From NCBI RefSeq assembly GCF_000146165.2, contig NC_004347.2, positions 124,001 through 188,000 on the forward strand: a stretch of 64,000 bases of DNA, given 5' to 3'. The notes below the pieces were generated by a model, which was not told the origin of the DNA, searched no databases, and was given only the letters and a program-made list of their open reading frames with translations. Source of the stretch: Shewanella oneidensis MR-1. GTDB taxonomy: Bacteria; Pseudomonadota; Gammaproteobacteria; Enterobacterales; Shewanellaceae. How positions within the stretch are numbered: position 1 is the stretch's first letter; each line of letters opens with the position of its first letter. The translations under genes were made by a program, and so were the position numbers. Shown in pieces: positions 1-7,705 of this stretch.

Positions 1-255
1 AATACTCACATTTTGCAGTGTGCGATTGATGCTCCAATGTTGATTGTGGTTGGTTTCAAAGCTTTTAATCGCACTGCGCTCTATGGATATTTTTGGGGAA
101 TAACTGGGTTTTATGACCAAGTGTTCTTCGTCAAAGCTTTTAATTTCGCCAGTGATTTTATCGCCATTTCTCAGTAGCACGCTATCCGCAAGACTTTGTC
201 CACTTAAGCCCGTCAATAGCATGGCCATACATAACTTAGGATTGGGATTTGGCAT
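1..255 (-). CDS. DUF481-type (YdiY-like) outer membrane protein, 5' part only
   Basis: The reverse strand has an open frame from an ATG at 255 to the window edge, so only the first 85 residues are present. It begins with a short hydrophobic signal-peptide-like stretch ending in SLADS, followed by DSVLLRNGDKITGEIKSF and then a second copy-like segment around ISIERSAIKSF. This beginning is typical of DUF481 proteins (YdiY of E. coli), predicted beta-barrel outer membrane proteins of unknown role. Start choice is uncertain: in-frame ATGs also occur at 237 and 231, and no strong Shine-Dalgarno is seen. The family call rests on the N-terminal pattern only. Confidence 0.65.
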   Translation of the reverse strand, partial: MPNPNPKLCMAMLLTGLSGQSLADSVLLRNGDKITGEIKSFDEEHLVIKPSYSPKISIERSAIKSFETNHNQHWSINRTLQNVSI

Positions 256-393
256 TTGCGGTTGGCTCAAAAATAAACGGTCTCAAAGATTCTGGCATTC
301 TAGCTTATATCACGGCTAGTAAGGCAATAGCGTTAAGGGGAGATTGTAAGGAATTGACAGGAAGCCTATCAACTCCTTACCTTGATCATATGA

Positions 394-1005
394 TCAACGG
401 GATTCGATTTCAGTGATTTTGAGATTGAGCAGTTGCTTCTGCCAACGATTTTTATCCACGCCTTCGATCCAAATCACGCGGCTTTTACGTTGCTCACCTT
501 TACGTAGATAGGTTTCTGGCATGCGGAAAATGGCTTTCCAGACGCCCAGTTTTTCGGTTTTGAGCAGTGAGCCGTCATCGGCAAAAAAGCTGGTCTCCAC
601 CTCGACCAAAGTCACATGCTCACCGCTGGTACTGGCGAGTTCGAAGGTCAGGCCGAGTTTGTTACCCTTCCACTGGCTATCGGTAAAGCTGACTTTAATG
701 CCGTCTTTGGCGGTAGATCCTAAAAGCTCAGGTCTAGCGATGGCATTGGCGGTAAGGGTGGTTACTGGCGCGACTGCCACTGCGGCTGTGTTCGTGTTTA
801 CAATGTTGGTGCTAGGGGCTGCAGCGACAGCTACGGGCATCTCAGCGGCTTTAGTCTCTGTGATGATATATTCCCAGGTAAAGTCATCTTTTAGTCTGAC
901 TTGAGCGCCATTTTCAAGGGTGATTATCGCCACATCGGCTGCCATCACTGAAGATGAGAGCAATAAGAGTGAGCTAAGTGCGCTAAGGCGAAATGAGGTT
1001 TGCAT
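394..1005 (-). CDS. Secreted DUF3157-type protein of unknown function
   Basis: The protein is about 203 residues from the chosen ATG at 1005. It has a clear signal peptide (MQTSFRLSALSSLLLL, cleavage after VMA) and then a segment reading TLENGAQVRLKDDFTWEY, which matches my memory of DUF3157 proteins found in Vibrio and Shewanella. A low-complexity Ala/Val/Thr linker follows, then a beta-rich C-terminal half. The frame is open to an ATG at 1059, but that adds 18 non-hydrophobic residues in front of the signal peptide; GGAG lies 11 bases before the 1005 ATG. No function is known to me; a periplasmic location is inferred. Confidence 0.7.
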   Translation of the reverse strand: MQTSFRLSALSSLLLLSSSVMAADVAIITLENGAQVRLKDDFTWEYIITETKAAEMPVAVAAAPSTNIVNTNTAAVAVAPVTTLTANAIARPELLGSTAKDGIKVSFTDSQWKGNKLGLTFELASTSGEHVTLVEVETSFFADDGSLLKTEKLGVWKAIFRMPETYLRKGEQRKSRVIWIEGVDKNRWQKQLLNLKITEIESR

Positions 1006-1128
1006 TGATTTTCTGGCTCCGGTATTCATCTGAGTCAACATTCTGCCTAACATAAACAATTTGCAGCATAGTAGTCACTGCCAAAGTCGCGTTTTGATGA
1101 ATAAAGCGGATTAGTCTGGACTTAGCCA

Positions 1129-1159
1129 GTTCTGATCTATATCAGGATGCAATCAGAAC
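1129..1159. repeat. Inverted repeat between the DUF3157 gene and the first RAYT
   Basis: GTTCTGAT at 1129-1136 is matched by ATCAGAAC at 1152-1159, with a 15-base spacer. There is no T-run on either side, so it does not look like an intrinsic terminator. It may be an operator or a decayed mobile-element end. Confidence 0.35.
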
Positions 1160-1241
1160 AGATAGGTTGAGTTAACTTACTTTTGCCCCGAAATGAGTTA
1201 GCAAGTTGTTAGTAGCGTCGCAACAAACGGACTTTGAAATT

Positions 1242-2397
1242 GGCAAAACTGGACACCCATTCTTAATAGCGCAGTAGCTAACCTCTGACTATGCTTTGGT
1301 TAAGCATTAAACAAGGAGGTTTGTATGCCGCGCCCTCGCAGAACCCTGATAAGCCTTGAAGACACCCCCTATTACCATTGCTGTAGCCGCGTTGTTCGCC
1401 GGGCATTTTTATGTGGCGATGATGCCTATTCGGGGAAAAATTATGACCATCGCCGCGCTTGGGTAGAATCGCTACTGTTTGAACTTGAAGCAGTTTTTTC
1501 TATTGATGTGGCAGCGTTTGCGGTGATGTCGAATCATCTGCATCTGGTGCTTAGGGTCGATATTGACAGTGCCAATGGTTGGACTGACCGCGAAGTGCTT
1601 GAGCAATGGCATAAGTTGTTTAAAGGCGATGAATTAACGCAAAAATTCGCCAGAGGTGAATTGGTTGAAGCCCATGAGGTCAACCGATTAAAACATTCAA
1701 TCGCCATTTACCGCAGCCGTTTGTGCGATATTAGCTGGTTTATGCGCTGCTTAAATGAACCTATCGCAAGGCAAGCAAATCAAGAAGATAACTGCACAGG
1801 TCGGTTCTGGGAGGGGCGGTTCAAATCCCAAGCCCTACTCGATGACGCCGCAGTATTAGCCTGTATGACTTATGTGGATTTAAATCCCATTAGAGCACAA
1901 CTCGCTGATACACCAGAACAATCCGACCATACCAGTATTCAGCTACGTATTCGGGCTGCATTAAAAGGTGAGCAGCCCAGCAACCTACTGCCTTTTATTG
2001 GTAACGAGTGCGACAACCAACCCAATGGCATTGCGTTTTCATTGATGGATTACCTTCAATTGGTGGATGATACCGGCCGAATTATTCGCAATGATAAACG
2101 TGGATACATCAGCGAAAGTAGCGCCAAGATACTGAACAGATTAAATATCCCCCATGACAATTGGCTCAAGCTGACCACCGAGTTTGGCAAACTATTTCAT
2201 GGTCCAGTAGGCACCTTGCAAGAACTGACGGATTACTGCGAACATCTTGAAAAGCGACGACGGCACTTTGCGGCAAGCTGCCAGCATTTTCACCGCAACT
2301 GACAACTGCTTATATCACTTCGAAAATAACCCTTGCTGAGTATCTCCTAAGAACTGGGATGATTTACCTCGTCTAAAATGCTCCATTTTTTAAGTAA
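1242..2397 (+). mobile_element. RAYT transposon unit 1 (first copy of a 1.16-kb tandem duplication)
   Basis: The unit begins with GGCAAAACTGGACACCCA at 1242, carries one transposase gene and ends just before the same sequence recurs at 2398. The 5' leader, the gene and about 90 bases downstream (TGACAACTGCTTATATCACTT and following) all recur in the next unit, so the whole block was duplicated head to tail with a spacing of 1156 bases. The leader holds an imperfect palindrome around GCTAACC and GGTTAAGC, with GTAG just before it, as expected for a REP-like recognition element of this transposase class. Confidence 0.75.
1325..2302 (+). CDS. REP-associated tyrosine transposase (RAYT, Y1/IS200-like), copy 1
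   Basis: This 325-residue protein belongs to the Y1 (HUH) transposase family. The HxH metal-binding motif is seen in MSNHLHLVLRVD near residue 77, and the likely catalytic tyrosine is in ACMTYVDLNPIRA near residue 182. Such single-strand DNA transposases nick and move REP-type palindromes and some behave like insertion sequences. AAGGAGG lies 6 bases before the ATG. The protein differs from its downstream twin at only 9 of 325 positions. It is longer than the E. coli RAYT, with a C-terminal extension rich in charged residues. The reading frame is intact. Confidence 0.88.
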   Translation: MPRPRRTLISLEDTPYYHCCSRVVRRAFLCGDDAYSGKNYDHRRAWVESLLFELEAVFSIDVAAFAVMSNHLHLVLRVDIDSANGWTDREVLEQWHKLFKGDELTQKFARGELVEAHEVNRLKHSIAIYRSRLCDISWFMRCLNEPIARQANQEDNCTGRFWEGRFKSQALLDDAAVLACMTYVDLNPIRAQLADTPEQSDHTSIQLRIRAALKGEQPSNLLPFIGNECDNQPNGIAFSLMDYLQLVDDTGRIIRNDKRGYISESSAKILNRLNIPHDNWLKLTTEFGKLFHGPVGTLQELTDYCEHLEKRRRHFAASCQHFHRN

Positions 2398-3550
2398 GGC
2401 AAAACTGGACACCCAGCCTTAATGGCGCGGTAGTCAACCTCCAACTATGCTTTGGCTAAGCATTGAACAAGGAGGTTTGTATGCCGCGCCCTCGCCGAAC
2501 TCAGATAAGCCTTGAAGACACGCCTTATTACCATTGCTGTAGCCGCGTTGTTCGCCGGGCATTTTTATGTGGCGATGATGCCTATTCGGGGAAAAATTAT
2601 GACCATCGCCGCGCTTGGGTAGAATCGCTACTGTTTGAACTTGAAGCAGTTTTTTCTATTGATGTGGCAGCGTTTGCGGTGATGTCGAATCATCTACATG
2701 TGGTGCTGCGGGTGGATATCGACAGTGCAAATCGTTGGACTGACCGTGAAGTACTAGAGCAGTGGCATAAGTTGTTTAAAGGCGATGAATTAACGCAAAA
2801 ATTCGCCAGAGGTGAATTGGTTGAAGCCCATGAGGTCAACCGATTAAAACATTCAATCGCCATTTACCGCAGCCGTTTGTGCGATATTAGCTGGTTTATG
2901 CGCTGCTTAAATGAACCTATCGCAAGGCAAGCAAATCAAGAAGATAACTGCACAGGTCGGTTCTGGGAGGGGCGGTTCAAATCCCAAGCCCTACTCGATG
3001 ACGCCGCAGTATTAGCCTGTATGACTTATGTGGATTTAAATCCGATTAGAGCACAACTCGCTGATACACCAGAACAATCCGACCATACCAGTATTCAGCG
3101 ACGTATTTGGGCTGCATTAAAAGGTGAGCAGCCCAGCAACCTACTGCCTTTTATTGGTAACGAGTGCGACAACCAACCCAATGGCATTGCGTTTTCATTG
3201 ATGGATTACCTTCAATTGGTGGATGATACTGGCCGAATTATTCGCAATGATAAACGTGGATACATCAACGAAAGTAGCGCCAAGATACTGAACAGATTAA
3301 ATATCCCCCATGACAATTGGCTCAAGCTGACAACCGAGTTTGGCAAGCTATTTCATGGCCCAGTAGGAACTTTGCAAGAGCTGACCGACTACTGCGAACA
3401 TCTTGAAAAGCGAAGACGGCACTTTGCGTCAAGCTGCCAGCACTTTAACTGTAACTGACAACTGCTTATATCACTTCGAAAGTAACCTTTGCAGAACACC
3501 TCCCAAGCACTATGGGATGACTTACCTCGTCTGAAATACACCATTTTTGA
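2398..3550 (+). mobile_element. RAYT transposon unit 2 (second copy)
   Basis: This is the second head-to-tail copy of the unit that starts at 1242. It has the same leader (GGACACCCA and AACAAGGAGGTTTGTATGCC) and the same downstream block, but the last 90 bases have diverged more (for example TTGCAGAACACC in place of TTGCTGAGTATC). The downstream block continues into a mosaic of repeats up to about 4050. Confidence 0.72.
2481..3458 (+). CDS. REP-associated tyrosine transposase (RAYT), copy 2
   Basis: The gene is 325 codons from the ATG at 2481, which is preceded by AAGGAGG; an in-frame TTG at 2463 lies upstream of this Shine-Dalgarno and is not the likely start. The HUH motif (NHLHVV) and tyrosine motif (TYVDLNPIRA) are intact, so the enzyme should be active. 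Differences from copy 1 are unevenly spread: both nucleotide and residue changes cluster near residues 75-105 and in the last third, while a stretch of about 270 bases starting near 2768 is identical, suggesting gene conversion or recent exchange between the copies. Confidence 0.88.
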   Translation: MPRPRRTQISLEDTPYYHCCSRVVRRAFLCGDDAYSGKNYDHRRAWVESLLFELEAVFSIDVAAFAVMSNHLHVVLRVDIDSANRWTDREVLEQWHKLFKGDELTQKFARGELVEAHEVNRLKHSIAIYRSRLCDISWFMRCLNEPIARQANQEDNCTGRFWEGRFKSQALLDDAAVLACMTYVDLNPIRAQLADTPEQSDHTSIQRRIWAALKGEQPSNLLPFIGNECDNQPNGIAFSLMDYLQLVDDTGRIIRNDKRGYINESSAKILNRLNIPHDNWLKLTTEFGKLFHGPVGTLQELTDYCEHLEKRRRHFASSCQHFNCN

Positions 3551-3628
3551 AGGAATTAGCGCAATTCATTGTCTTACATGCAGTCCCTACGACTGTTGAT
3601 GGTACTTTTTTAAACAATGTTAACTTTT

Positions 3629-3690
3629 ACAAGTTGTAGGTAAACGGAAAGTGCATTATGTTGTTGATTTAAAATGGGTGGCCGGATTTA
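3629..3690 (+). repeat. 62-bp RAYT-tail repeat, copy a
   Basis: The copy begins ACAAGTTGTAGG and ends GGTGGCCGGATTTA. It is near-identical to the copies at 3729-3788 and 3988-4049 and contains a GTAG tetranucleotide near the 5' end, as REP sequences often do. Confidence 0.7.
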
Positions 3691-3728
3691 TTCTTGATGA
3701 CTCTCATTCAAGCCGCATTAGCCAAGGC

Positions 3729-3788
3729 AGGTTGTAGGCAAACCGAAAGTGCATTATGTTATTGATTTAAAATGGGTGGCCGGATTTA
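3729..3788 (+). repeat. 60-bp RAYT-tail repeat, copy b
   Basis: This copy is preceded by GATGACTCTCATTCAAGC, a phrase that also precedes copy c with one base change. The body matches copies a and c over GTTGTAGG through GGCCGGATTTA. Confidence 0.7.
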
Positions 3789-3987
3789 ATGAAGCTGCCA
3801 GCACTTGCGCTGCAACTGACAACGACTTATATAACTTCGAAAATAACCCTTGCTGAGTATCTCCTAAGAACTGGGATGATTTACCTCGTCTGAAATACAT
3901 CATTTTTTAATGAATTAGTGCTATTTTTTGCCTCAGAAGCTGCCCCTACGGCTTTTGATGACTCTCATTTAAGCAATTTTAACTCGT

Positions 3988-4049
3988 ACAAGTTGTAGAC
4001 AAATCGAAAGTGCATTATGTTGTTGATCTAAAATGGATGGCCGGATTTA
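3988..4049 (+). repeat. 62-bp RAYT-tail repeat, copy c
   Basis: This copy begins ACAAGTTGTAGAC and ends GGCCGGATTTA. The ending is then duplicated immediately downstream (CCTTGGCCGGATTTACC), just before the integron-cassette boundary. Confidence 0.7.
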
Positions 4050-4091
4050 CCTTGGCCGGATTTACCTTGCATGCGCATAAATACTAAGACG

Positions 4092-5070
4092 TTAGGTTAC
4101 TGAACAATGACTGATACCACGTACCAATTTGCGAACTACTTAGCGGTATTTATCGACCTTTTGGGGCATCGGGATCTGTATGACAAGATTGCAGAAATTC
4201 CGCCGGATGGCAGCGAGGAACTGTCCGAGTTCACCTCAAACGTCGTAGAGTTTATCCGGTCAATCGAATATCTTTCAAAAGATGTAGAGAACTACTTCAC
4301 TGGCCATGATTCTCATGAATCAGATCTGCCGTGGCCGGAAGAGTTGGCGGAATTTCGGGCGAAGATGAAGAACCGAATCTGTAAAGTGCAGCGGTTCTCT
4401 GATGGGCTTGTAATTTTTGTTCCACTCAAGACTGATGAGACACATTTTCCAATTGGCTCTGTGTACAAAGCTCTAGGAGCAGCAGCAATGTTGATCTTGG
4501 GCTCATTGGCAAAAGGATCACCTGTAAGGGGTGGTATTGCTATTGGAGGTGGTATTGAACTTACCGACGGCGAACTTTTTGGGCCAGTTGTGGGTCGAGC
4601 CTACGAGGCGGAAAGCAAAATTGCTCAATATCCCCGCATTGTTGTTCATCCGTCCGTGGCTAAATATGTTGAAACTCATGCAGCAATTAGTGAACCCAAA
4701 ACCAATGAAGAAAAATATCTAAAATTGATGGGAAGCATTTGTTCAGAGATGATTTCCCATGACGTCGATGGTGTGCAAGTTCTTCATTATTTGGGAGATG
4801 CCCTGTGGGGTGGCATATTAAGCAACGGTGGGCTTCCATTGCTGGAGAAAGCAAGAGAATTTGCGGCAACTCAATTGTTGATTCATCAGAATGAGGGGAA
4901 CAGTAAATTGGCAATACGTTATTTGTTGCTCAACAGTTATCTTACTGGCAATGGCCCCGAGGCTTCTGGTGAGCAGTAACCTAACAAGTCGCTGCAGGTG
5001 ACGTTTGACCCGCTACCCATTTTTGCTTCCGCAAAACAGGCATTGCCTCAAACGCACCTAAGCTCAGGCG
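4092..5070 (+). mobile_element. Single integron gene cassette (979 bp)
   Basis: The element has the hallmarks of an inserted integron cassette. It starts after the G of GTTAGGT (4091-4097), which fits the R' core GTTRRRY. It carries one gene starting 15 bases in, and ends in an attC site whose R'' core ACCTAAC (4979-4985) is the exact reverse complement of GTTAGGT. The cassette closes at the G of GGCG/TTACCC (5070). The bases after that cut, TTACCCA, do not fit RRRY, as expected if they belong to the target rather than to the cassette. No integrase gene or second attC is visible nearby, so it looks like a solitary insertion at a secondary site. Confidence 0.8.
4107..4979 (+). CDS. Cassette-borne nucleotide-cyclase-like protein
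   Basis: I do not recognise a named family for this 290-residue protein, but its layout resembles the class III nucleotidyl cyclase fold. VFIDLLGHRD (D17) would supply the first metal ligand and RFSDGLVIF (D99) the second. VRGGIAIGGG at 140-149, followed by GELFGPVVGRAYEAES (155-170), resembles the RxGI...G...GxxVNxAARL end of cyclase domains. No signal peptide or membrane segment is present. It is the only gene of the cassette and has no obvious ribosome site or promoter of its own, as is common for cassette genes. Enzymatic activity, substrate and any role in defence or signalling are untested inference. Confidence 0.6.
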   Translation: MTDTTYQFANYLAVFIDLLGHRDLYDKIAEIPPDGSEELSEFTSNVVEFIRSIEYLSKDVENYFTGHDSHESDLPWPEELAEFRAKMKNRICKVQRFSDGLVIFVPLKTDETHFPIGSVYKALGAAAMLILGSLAKGSPVRGGIAIGGGIELTDGELFGPVVGRAYEAESKIAQYPRIVVHPSVAKYVETHAAISEPKTNEEKYLKLMGSICSEMISHDVDGVQVLHYLGDALWGGILSNGGLPLLEKAREFAATQLLIHQNEGNSKLAIRYLLLNSYLTGNGPEASGEQ

Positions 5071-5076
5071 TTACCC
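4979..5076 (+). other. attC recombination site of the cassette
   Basis: R'' is ACCTAAC at 4979-4985, overlapping the last base of the stop codon, and R' is G/TTACCC at 5070-5076. In between lies a long imperfect palindrome: GGTGACGTTTGA (4997-5008) pairs with TCAAACGCACC (5048-5058) with one unpaired A, the extrahelical base typical of attC. The centre folds as TTTTGC-TTCC-GCAAAA (5021-5036). The length of 98 bases is within the usual attC range, and the CCTAAGCTCAGGCGTTA ending resembles L'-R' ends of known attC sites. Confidence 0.85.
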
Positions 5077-5239
5077 ATAGAAATGTTAATCTGAAACTCA
5101 CTAATTAGGGCTAGAAGTTTAACTCGGAAATGTCCCAAAGTGAGTTGTGTGCTTTTGAGTGGAGGTTGTACGATTAAGTCACACTCAATAATCAAAACAG
5201 TCAGTTCGTGTATGACTTAGTGCACTTGAGGAGAGTAAA

Positions 5240-5632
5240 ATGCTCATCAAATATCATACTTATATATTGGTTTTTGGCTTGGTTTTTAGTGGTCTAGCTT
5301 GGGCTGATGAACTCGCTACAACGGGCTGTGCTGCCAAATTAGCGACTATTAACGCTGAGCTTGCCGAGGCTAAGGCGGCTGGTAATCAGCATAAAGTGGC
5401 TGGACTTGAAAAAGCCTATGCAGAGGTTGTTAACCATTGTGCTGATGACCGTTTAGCGGTCGAACGTTTAGCCAAGGTTGAGGCTTTAGAAGTTAAATTA
5501 GCCGAGCGCCAACATGAGCTTACCGAAGCGATTGCTGATGGTAAGCCTATGGATAAAATTAATAAAAAACGCCAAAAAATTGCAGAAGTCGAATCTGAGC
5601 TTGCTAAGGTGCGAGCGGAACTTACGCAATAA
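5240..5632 (+). CDS. DUF1090 (YqjC-like) periplasmic protein
   Basis: This 130-residue protein has a signal peptide ending at AWA and then a single long helical region rich in Ala, Glu and Lys with a strong heptad look. Two cysteines (C31 and C69 region, in TTGCAAKLA and VNHCADD) could form a disulfide, as in DUF1090 proteins such as E. coli YqjC. Function is unknown; a periplasmic location is inferred. GAGGAG stands 8 bases before the ATG. It lies just after the integron cassette and ends shortly before a convergent outer-membrane-type gene. Confidence 0.78.
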   Translation: MLIKYHTYILVFGLVFSGLAWADELATTGCAAKLATINAELAEAKAAGNQHKVAGLEKAYAEVVNHCADDRLAVERLAKVEALEVKLAERQHELTEAIADGKPMDKINKKRQKIAEVESELAKVRAELTQ

Positions 5633-5649
5633 GTTCAGGCACTTTCGGT

Positions 5650-6228
5650 TTACCCCGCGTATCCTATGCTAAAAATGGTCGATTCAGTGCTGGAGTTATA
5701 GCCAGCACTGAGAATGATATGCTCTGTGATGCGGTATCTAAGGCCTGCTTCTGCGCCCCATTGAGTGGTTTTATCTTCTTCCCACGTGGGTTTACCATCG
5801 ACAATTCGGGGTGAAATATTGTTGGTATAAGCTGTGGTGCTGATATAGGCACTGCCACCTACATAAAAGCTTAAGTCAGCCGTTAAACTGTAGCTTAACC
5901 CCAAGCGCCAAAGGCTTTCTTGCCGATGGGATAGTGCGGGTTCTGGCACTGGAATATCGGTTTCACGGCTGCGAGCATAACCAAGGTAATAACCCCATCG
6001 CTGGTAATCATCATCAAAATGATAAGGCGCAAAGGTGATTCCGTAGAGATTATCTGTTGCTGGAACGTAATCGAGCATCAGGGCGACATAGGGAGTATTG
6101 GTCGTTTCATCTGATTTATTTGGCACAATCAGATTCGTCGTAGTGTTATATTCTGTTGCCTGTAATGGTTGGCATAGACCTAGTAGTCCAATGCTAAGAT
6201 AGGCGAACTTTGATGAATGGCGATACAT
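5650..6228 (-). CDS. Putative outer membrane beta-barrel protein
   Basis: I recognise no named family for this 192-residue protein. It has a signal peptide (IGLLGLCQPLQA), and the mature part alternates polar and hydrophobic residues with many Tyr and Gly, for example YVALMLDYVP, YYLGYARS, LWRLGLSYSL, LSFYVGGSAYI and WGAEAGLRYRI. It ends in the strand HIILSAGYNSSTESTIFSIGYAG, which is consistent with eight or so transmembrane strands. It is convergent with the YqjC-like gene with only 17 bases between stops. An outer-membrane location is inferred from composition only. Confidence 0.6.
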   Translation of the reverse strand: MYRHSSKFAYLSIGLLGLCQPLQATEYNTTTNLIVPNKSDETTNTPYVALMLDYVPATDNLYGITFAPYHFDDDYQRWGYYLGYARSRETDIPVPEPALSHRQESLWRLGLSYSLTADLSFYVGGSAYISTTAYTNNISPRIVDGKPTWEEDKTTQWGAEAGLRYRITEHIILSAGYNSSTESTIFSIGYAG

Positions 6229-6436
6229 GGGATAGCTTCTTTGGCAACAGGTTGATTATTGTTCATATTCTTTTGTGTGTGGTCAATTCAAAAATGCTAA
6301 AATCTCTTTTAAAATAAATGGTTGTGAATTTATTGTGTGTTAAATTGAGCGTTTTTGAAAGGGAATTTAACTGAAGGTTACTCGGTCGTCATCTTTGTAT
6401 GGTTTTGTTGCGTTAGCGCCTAAGTTGGAGTGAATT

Positions 6437-7705
6437 GTGGATCAGGAAATACGGCTCGAAATTTCGACATGGTTAACGGGCTTGGGAATTGATAGCCAAC
6501 CATCCGACGGTGTATCAACTAGCATTATGCTGCTTGCTTGTGTACTGGTGGCGGCAATCTCCTATTTTATTATGCACCGTGGGGTGATCCGCGCGGTCAA
6601 TATGGTGATCCTGCGCTCTAGAGTGACGTGGGACGATGTATTTATGCGCTACAAAGTGCTCGAAAAGTTGGCGATGTTAGTGCCCGCTATCGTGCTCAAT
6701 CTGCTGGTGCCTATCACGTTAACCGAACATCCCGTACTCAGCAGTTTAGTTGACCGCTTACTGAGCATTTGGTTGGTGATCTTGATGATCCGCGCTATCT
6801 ACGCGGGGCTGGATGCCGTCAATGAAATCTCTGATATCAATGAGGTGAGTCGCCGCCTGCCGGTTAAAAGCTTTGTGCAGTTGTTTAAGTTGTTCCTATT
6901 CTTTGTCGGCCTTATCGTTTGCCTTTCTGTGTTGGCCGATCAGTCCCCCGTGTACTTCCTCAGCGGACTTGGTGTAGCAACCGGTTTTGTGATGTTAGTG
7001 TTCCGCGACACGATTTTGGGTTTTGTGGCGGGGATTCAGTTAGCGGCGAACCGTATGGTAAGCAAGGGCGACTGGATCCAAATGGATAAGTACGGCGCCG
7101 ATGGTGCGGTGGAGGAGGTGTCCTTAACTACAGTTAAAGTGCGTAACTGGGATAAGACCATCACCATGATCCCCGCCTATGCCCTAGTTTCGGATGCTTT
7201 TCGTAACTGGCGTGGCATGTCCGAATCGGGCGGGCGTCGTATTAAGCGTGCGGTCAATATCGATATTAATAGCATCAAATTTTTAACTGAAAATGATCGG
7301 AAGCGCCTCAGTAAAATCAATTGCTTAAAAGAGTATTTCCCCGCCAAGATCAGCGAGATCCAAGCGTCGAACGCCAAAGTGTCAGATCTGGATATGATGG
7401 TCAATGGTCGCCATCTGACCAACGTAGGAACCTTCCGTGCCTATCTGCAGGAATATCTACAGCGCCACGATAAAGTGCACAAAGATATGACCCTAATGGT
7501 ACGCCAGCTAGCACCGACCACCGAGGGTCTACCGATTGAGGTTTATATCTTTACCAATGATACCCGCTGGGCTTTTTATGAGGCGATACAAGCGGATATC
7601 TTCGACCATATCTTTGCCGTACTGCCTGAGTTTGGTTTACAGGCCTTCCAAGCGCCGACGGGCAACGATATCCGCAGTCTCAAATCGGTTAAGGTCGAGG
7701 GTTAG
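6437..7705 (+). CDS. ybdG: MscS-family mechanosensitive channel (YbdG-like)
   Basis: This 422-residue inner membrane protein matches E. coli YbdG along its length as I remember it. Five N-terminal membrane segments are followed by the MscS pore and beta domain (GLGVATGFVMLVFRDTILGFVAGIQLAANRMVSKGDWI, residues ~178-215) and the signature YGADGAVEEVSLTTVKVRNWDKT. The C-terminal part includes MTLMVRQLAP and ends QAPTGNDIRSL. Such channels open under hypo-osmotic stress. The start is GTG at 6437 with GGAG 6 bases upstream. The gene stands alone and converges with the LysE-type gene, overlapping it by four bases at the stops. Confidence 0.88.
   Translation: MDQEIRLEISTWLTGLGIDSQPSDGVSTSIMLLACVLVAAISYFIMHRGVIRAVNMVILRSRVTWDDVFMRYKVLEKLAMLVPAIVLNLLVPITLTEHPVLSSLVDRLLSIWLVILMIRAIYAGLDAVNEISDINEVSRRLPVKSFVQLFKLFLFFVGLIVCLSVLADQSPVYFLSGLGVATGFVMLVFRDTILGFVAGIQLAANRMVSKGDWIQMDKYGADGAVEEVSLTTVKVRNWDKTITMIPAYALVSDAFRNWRGMSESGGRRIKRAVNIDINSIKFLTENDRKRLSKINCLKEYFPAKISEIQASNAKVSDLDMMVNGRHLTNVGTFRAYLQEYLQRHDKVHKDMTLMVRQLAPTTEGLPIEVYIFTNDTRWAFYEAIQADIFDHIFAVLPEFGLQAFQAPTGNDIRSLKSVKVEG

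Larger units (their letters stand above)
3459..4091 (+). repeat. Mosaic of RAYT downstream repeats, no intact gene
   Basis: This gene-free stretch is made of repeated blocks. The RAYT 3' flank (TGACAACTGCTTATATCACTT and following, about 90 bases) follows copy 2 and recurs at 3791-3910. That second block begins with GCTGCCAGCACTT, the last codons of a RAYT gene, so it is a relic of a third transposase copy. A 60-62-bp repeat occurs three times at 3629-3690, 3729-3788 and 3988-4049, with the core GAAAGTGCATTATGTT and ending GGCCGGATTTA. A short tandem GGCCGGATTTACCTT doublet sits at 4040-4067. No coding potential was seen. Confidence 0.75.

Noticed and set aside
113..319. A 68-codon forward frame at the left edge
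   Set aside because: It is antisense to the signal peptide and first domain of the DUF481-type gene, which has the better protein character.
3629..4049. A possible CRISPR array from three 62-bp repeats
   Set aside because: Repeats are too long, spacing is uneven (38 and 199 bases), and the spacers contain other repeat fragments; no cas gene is present.
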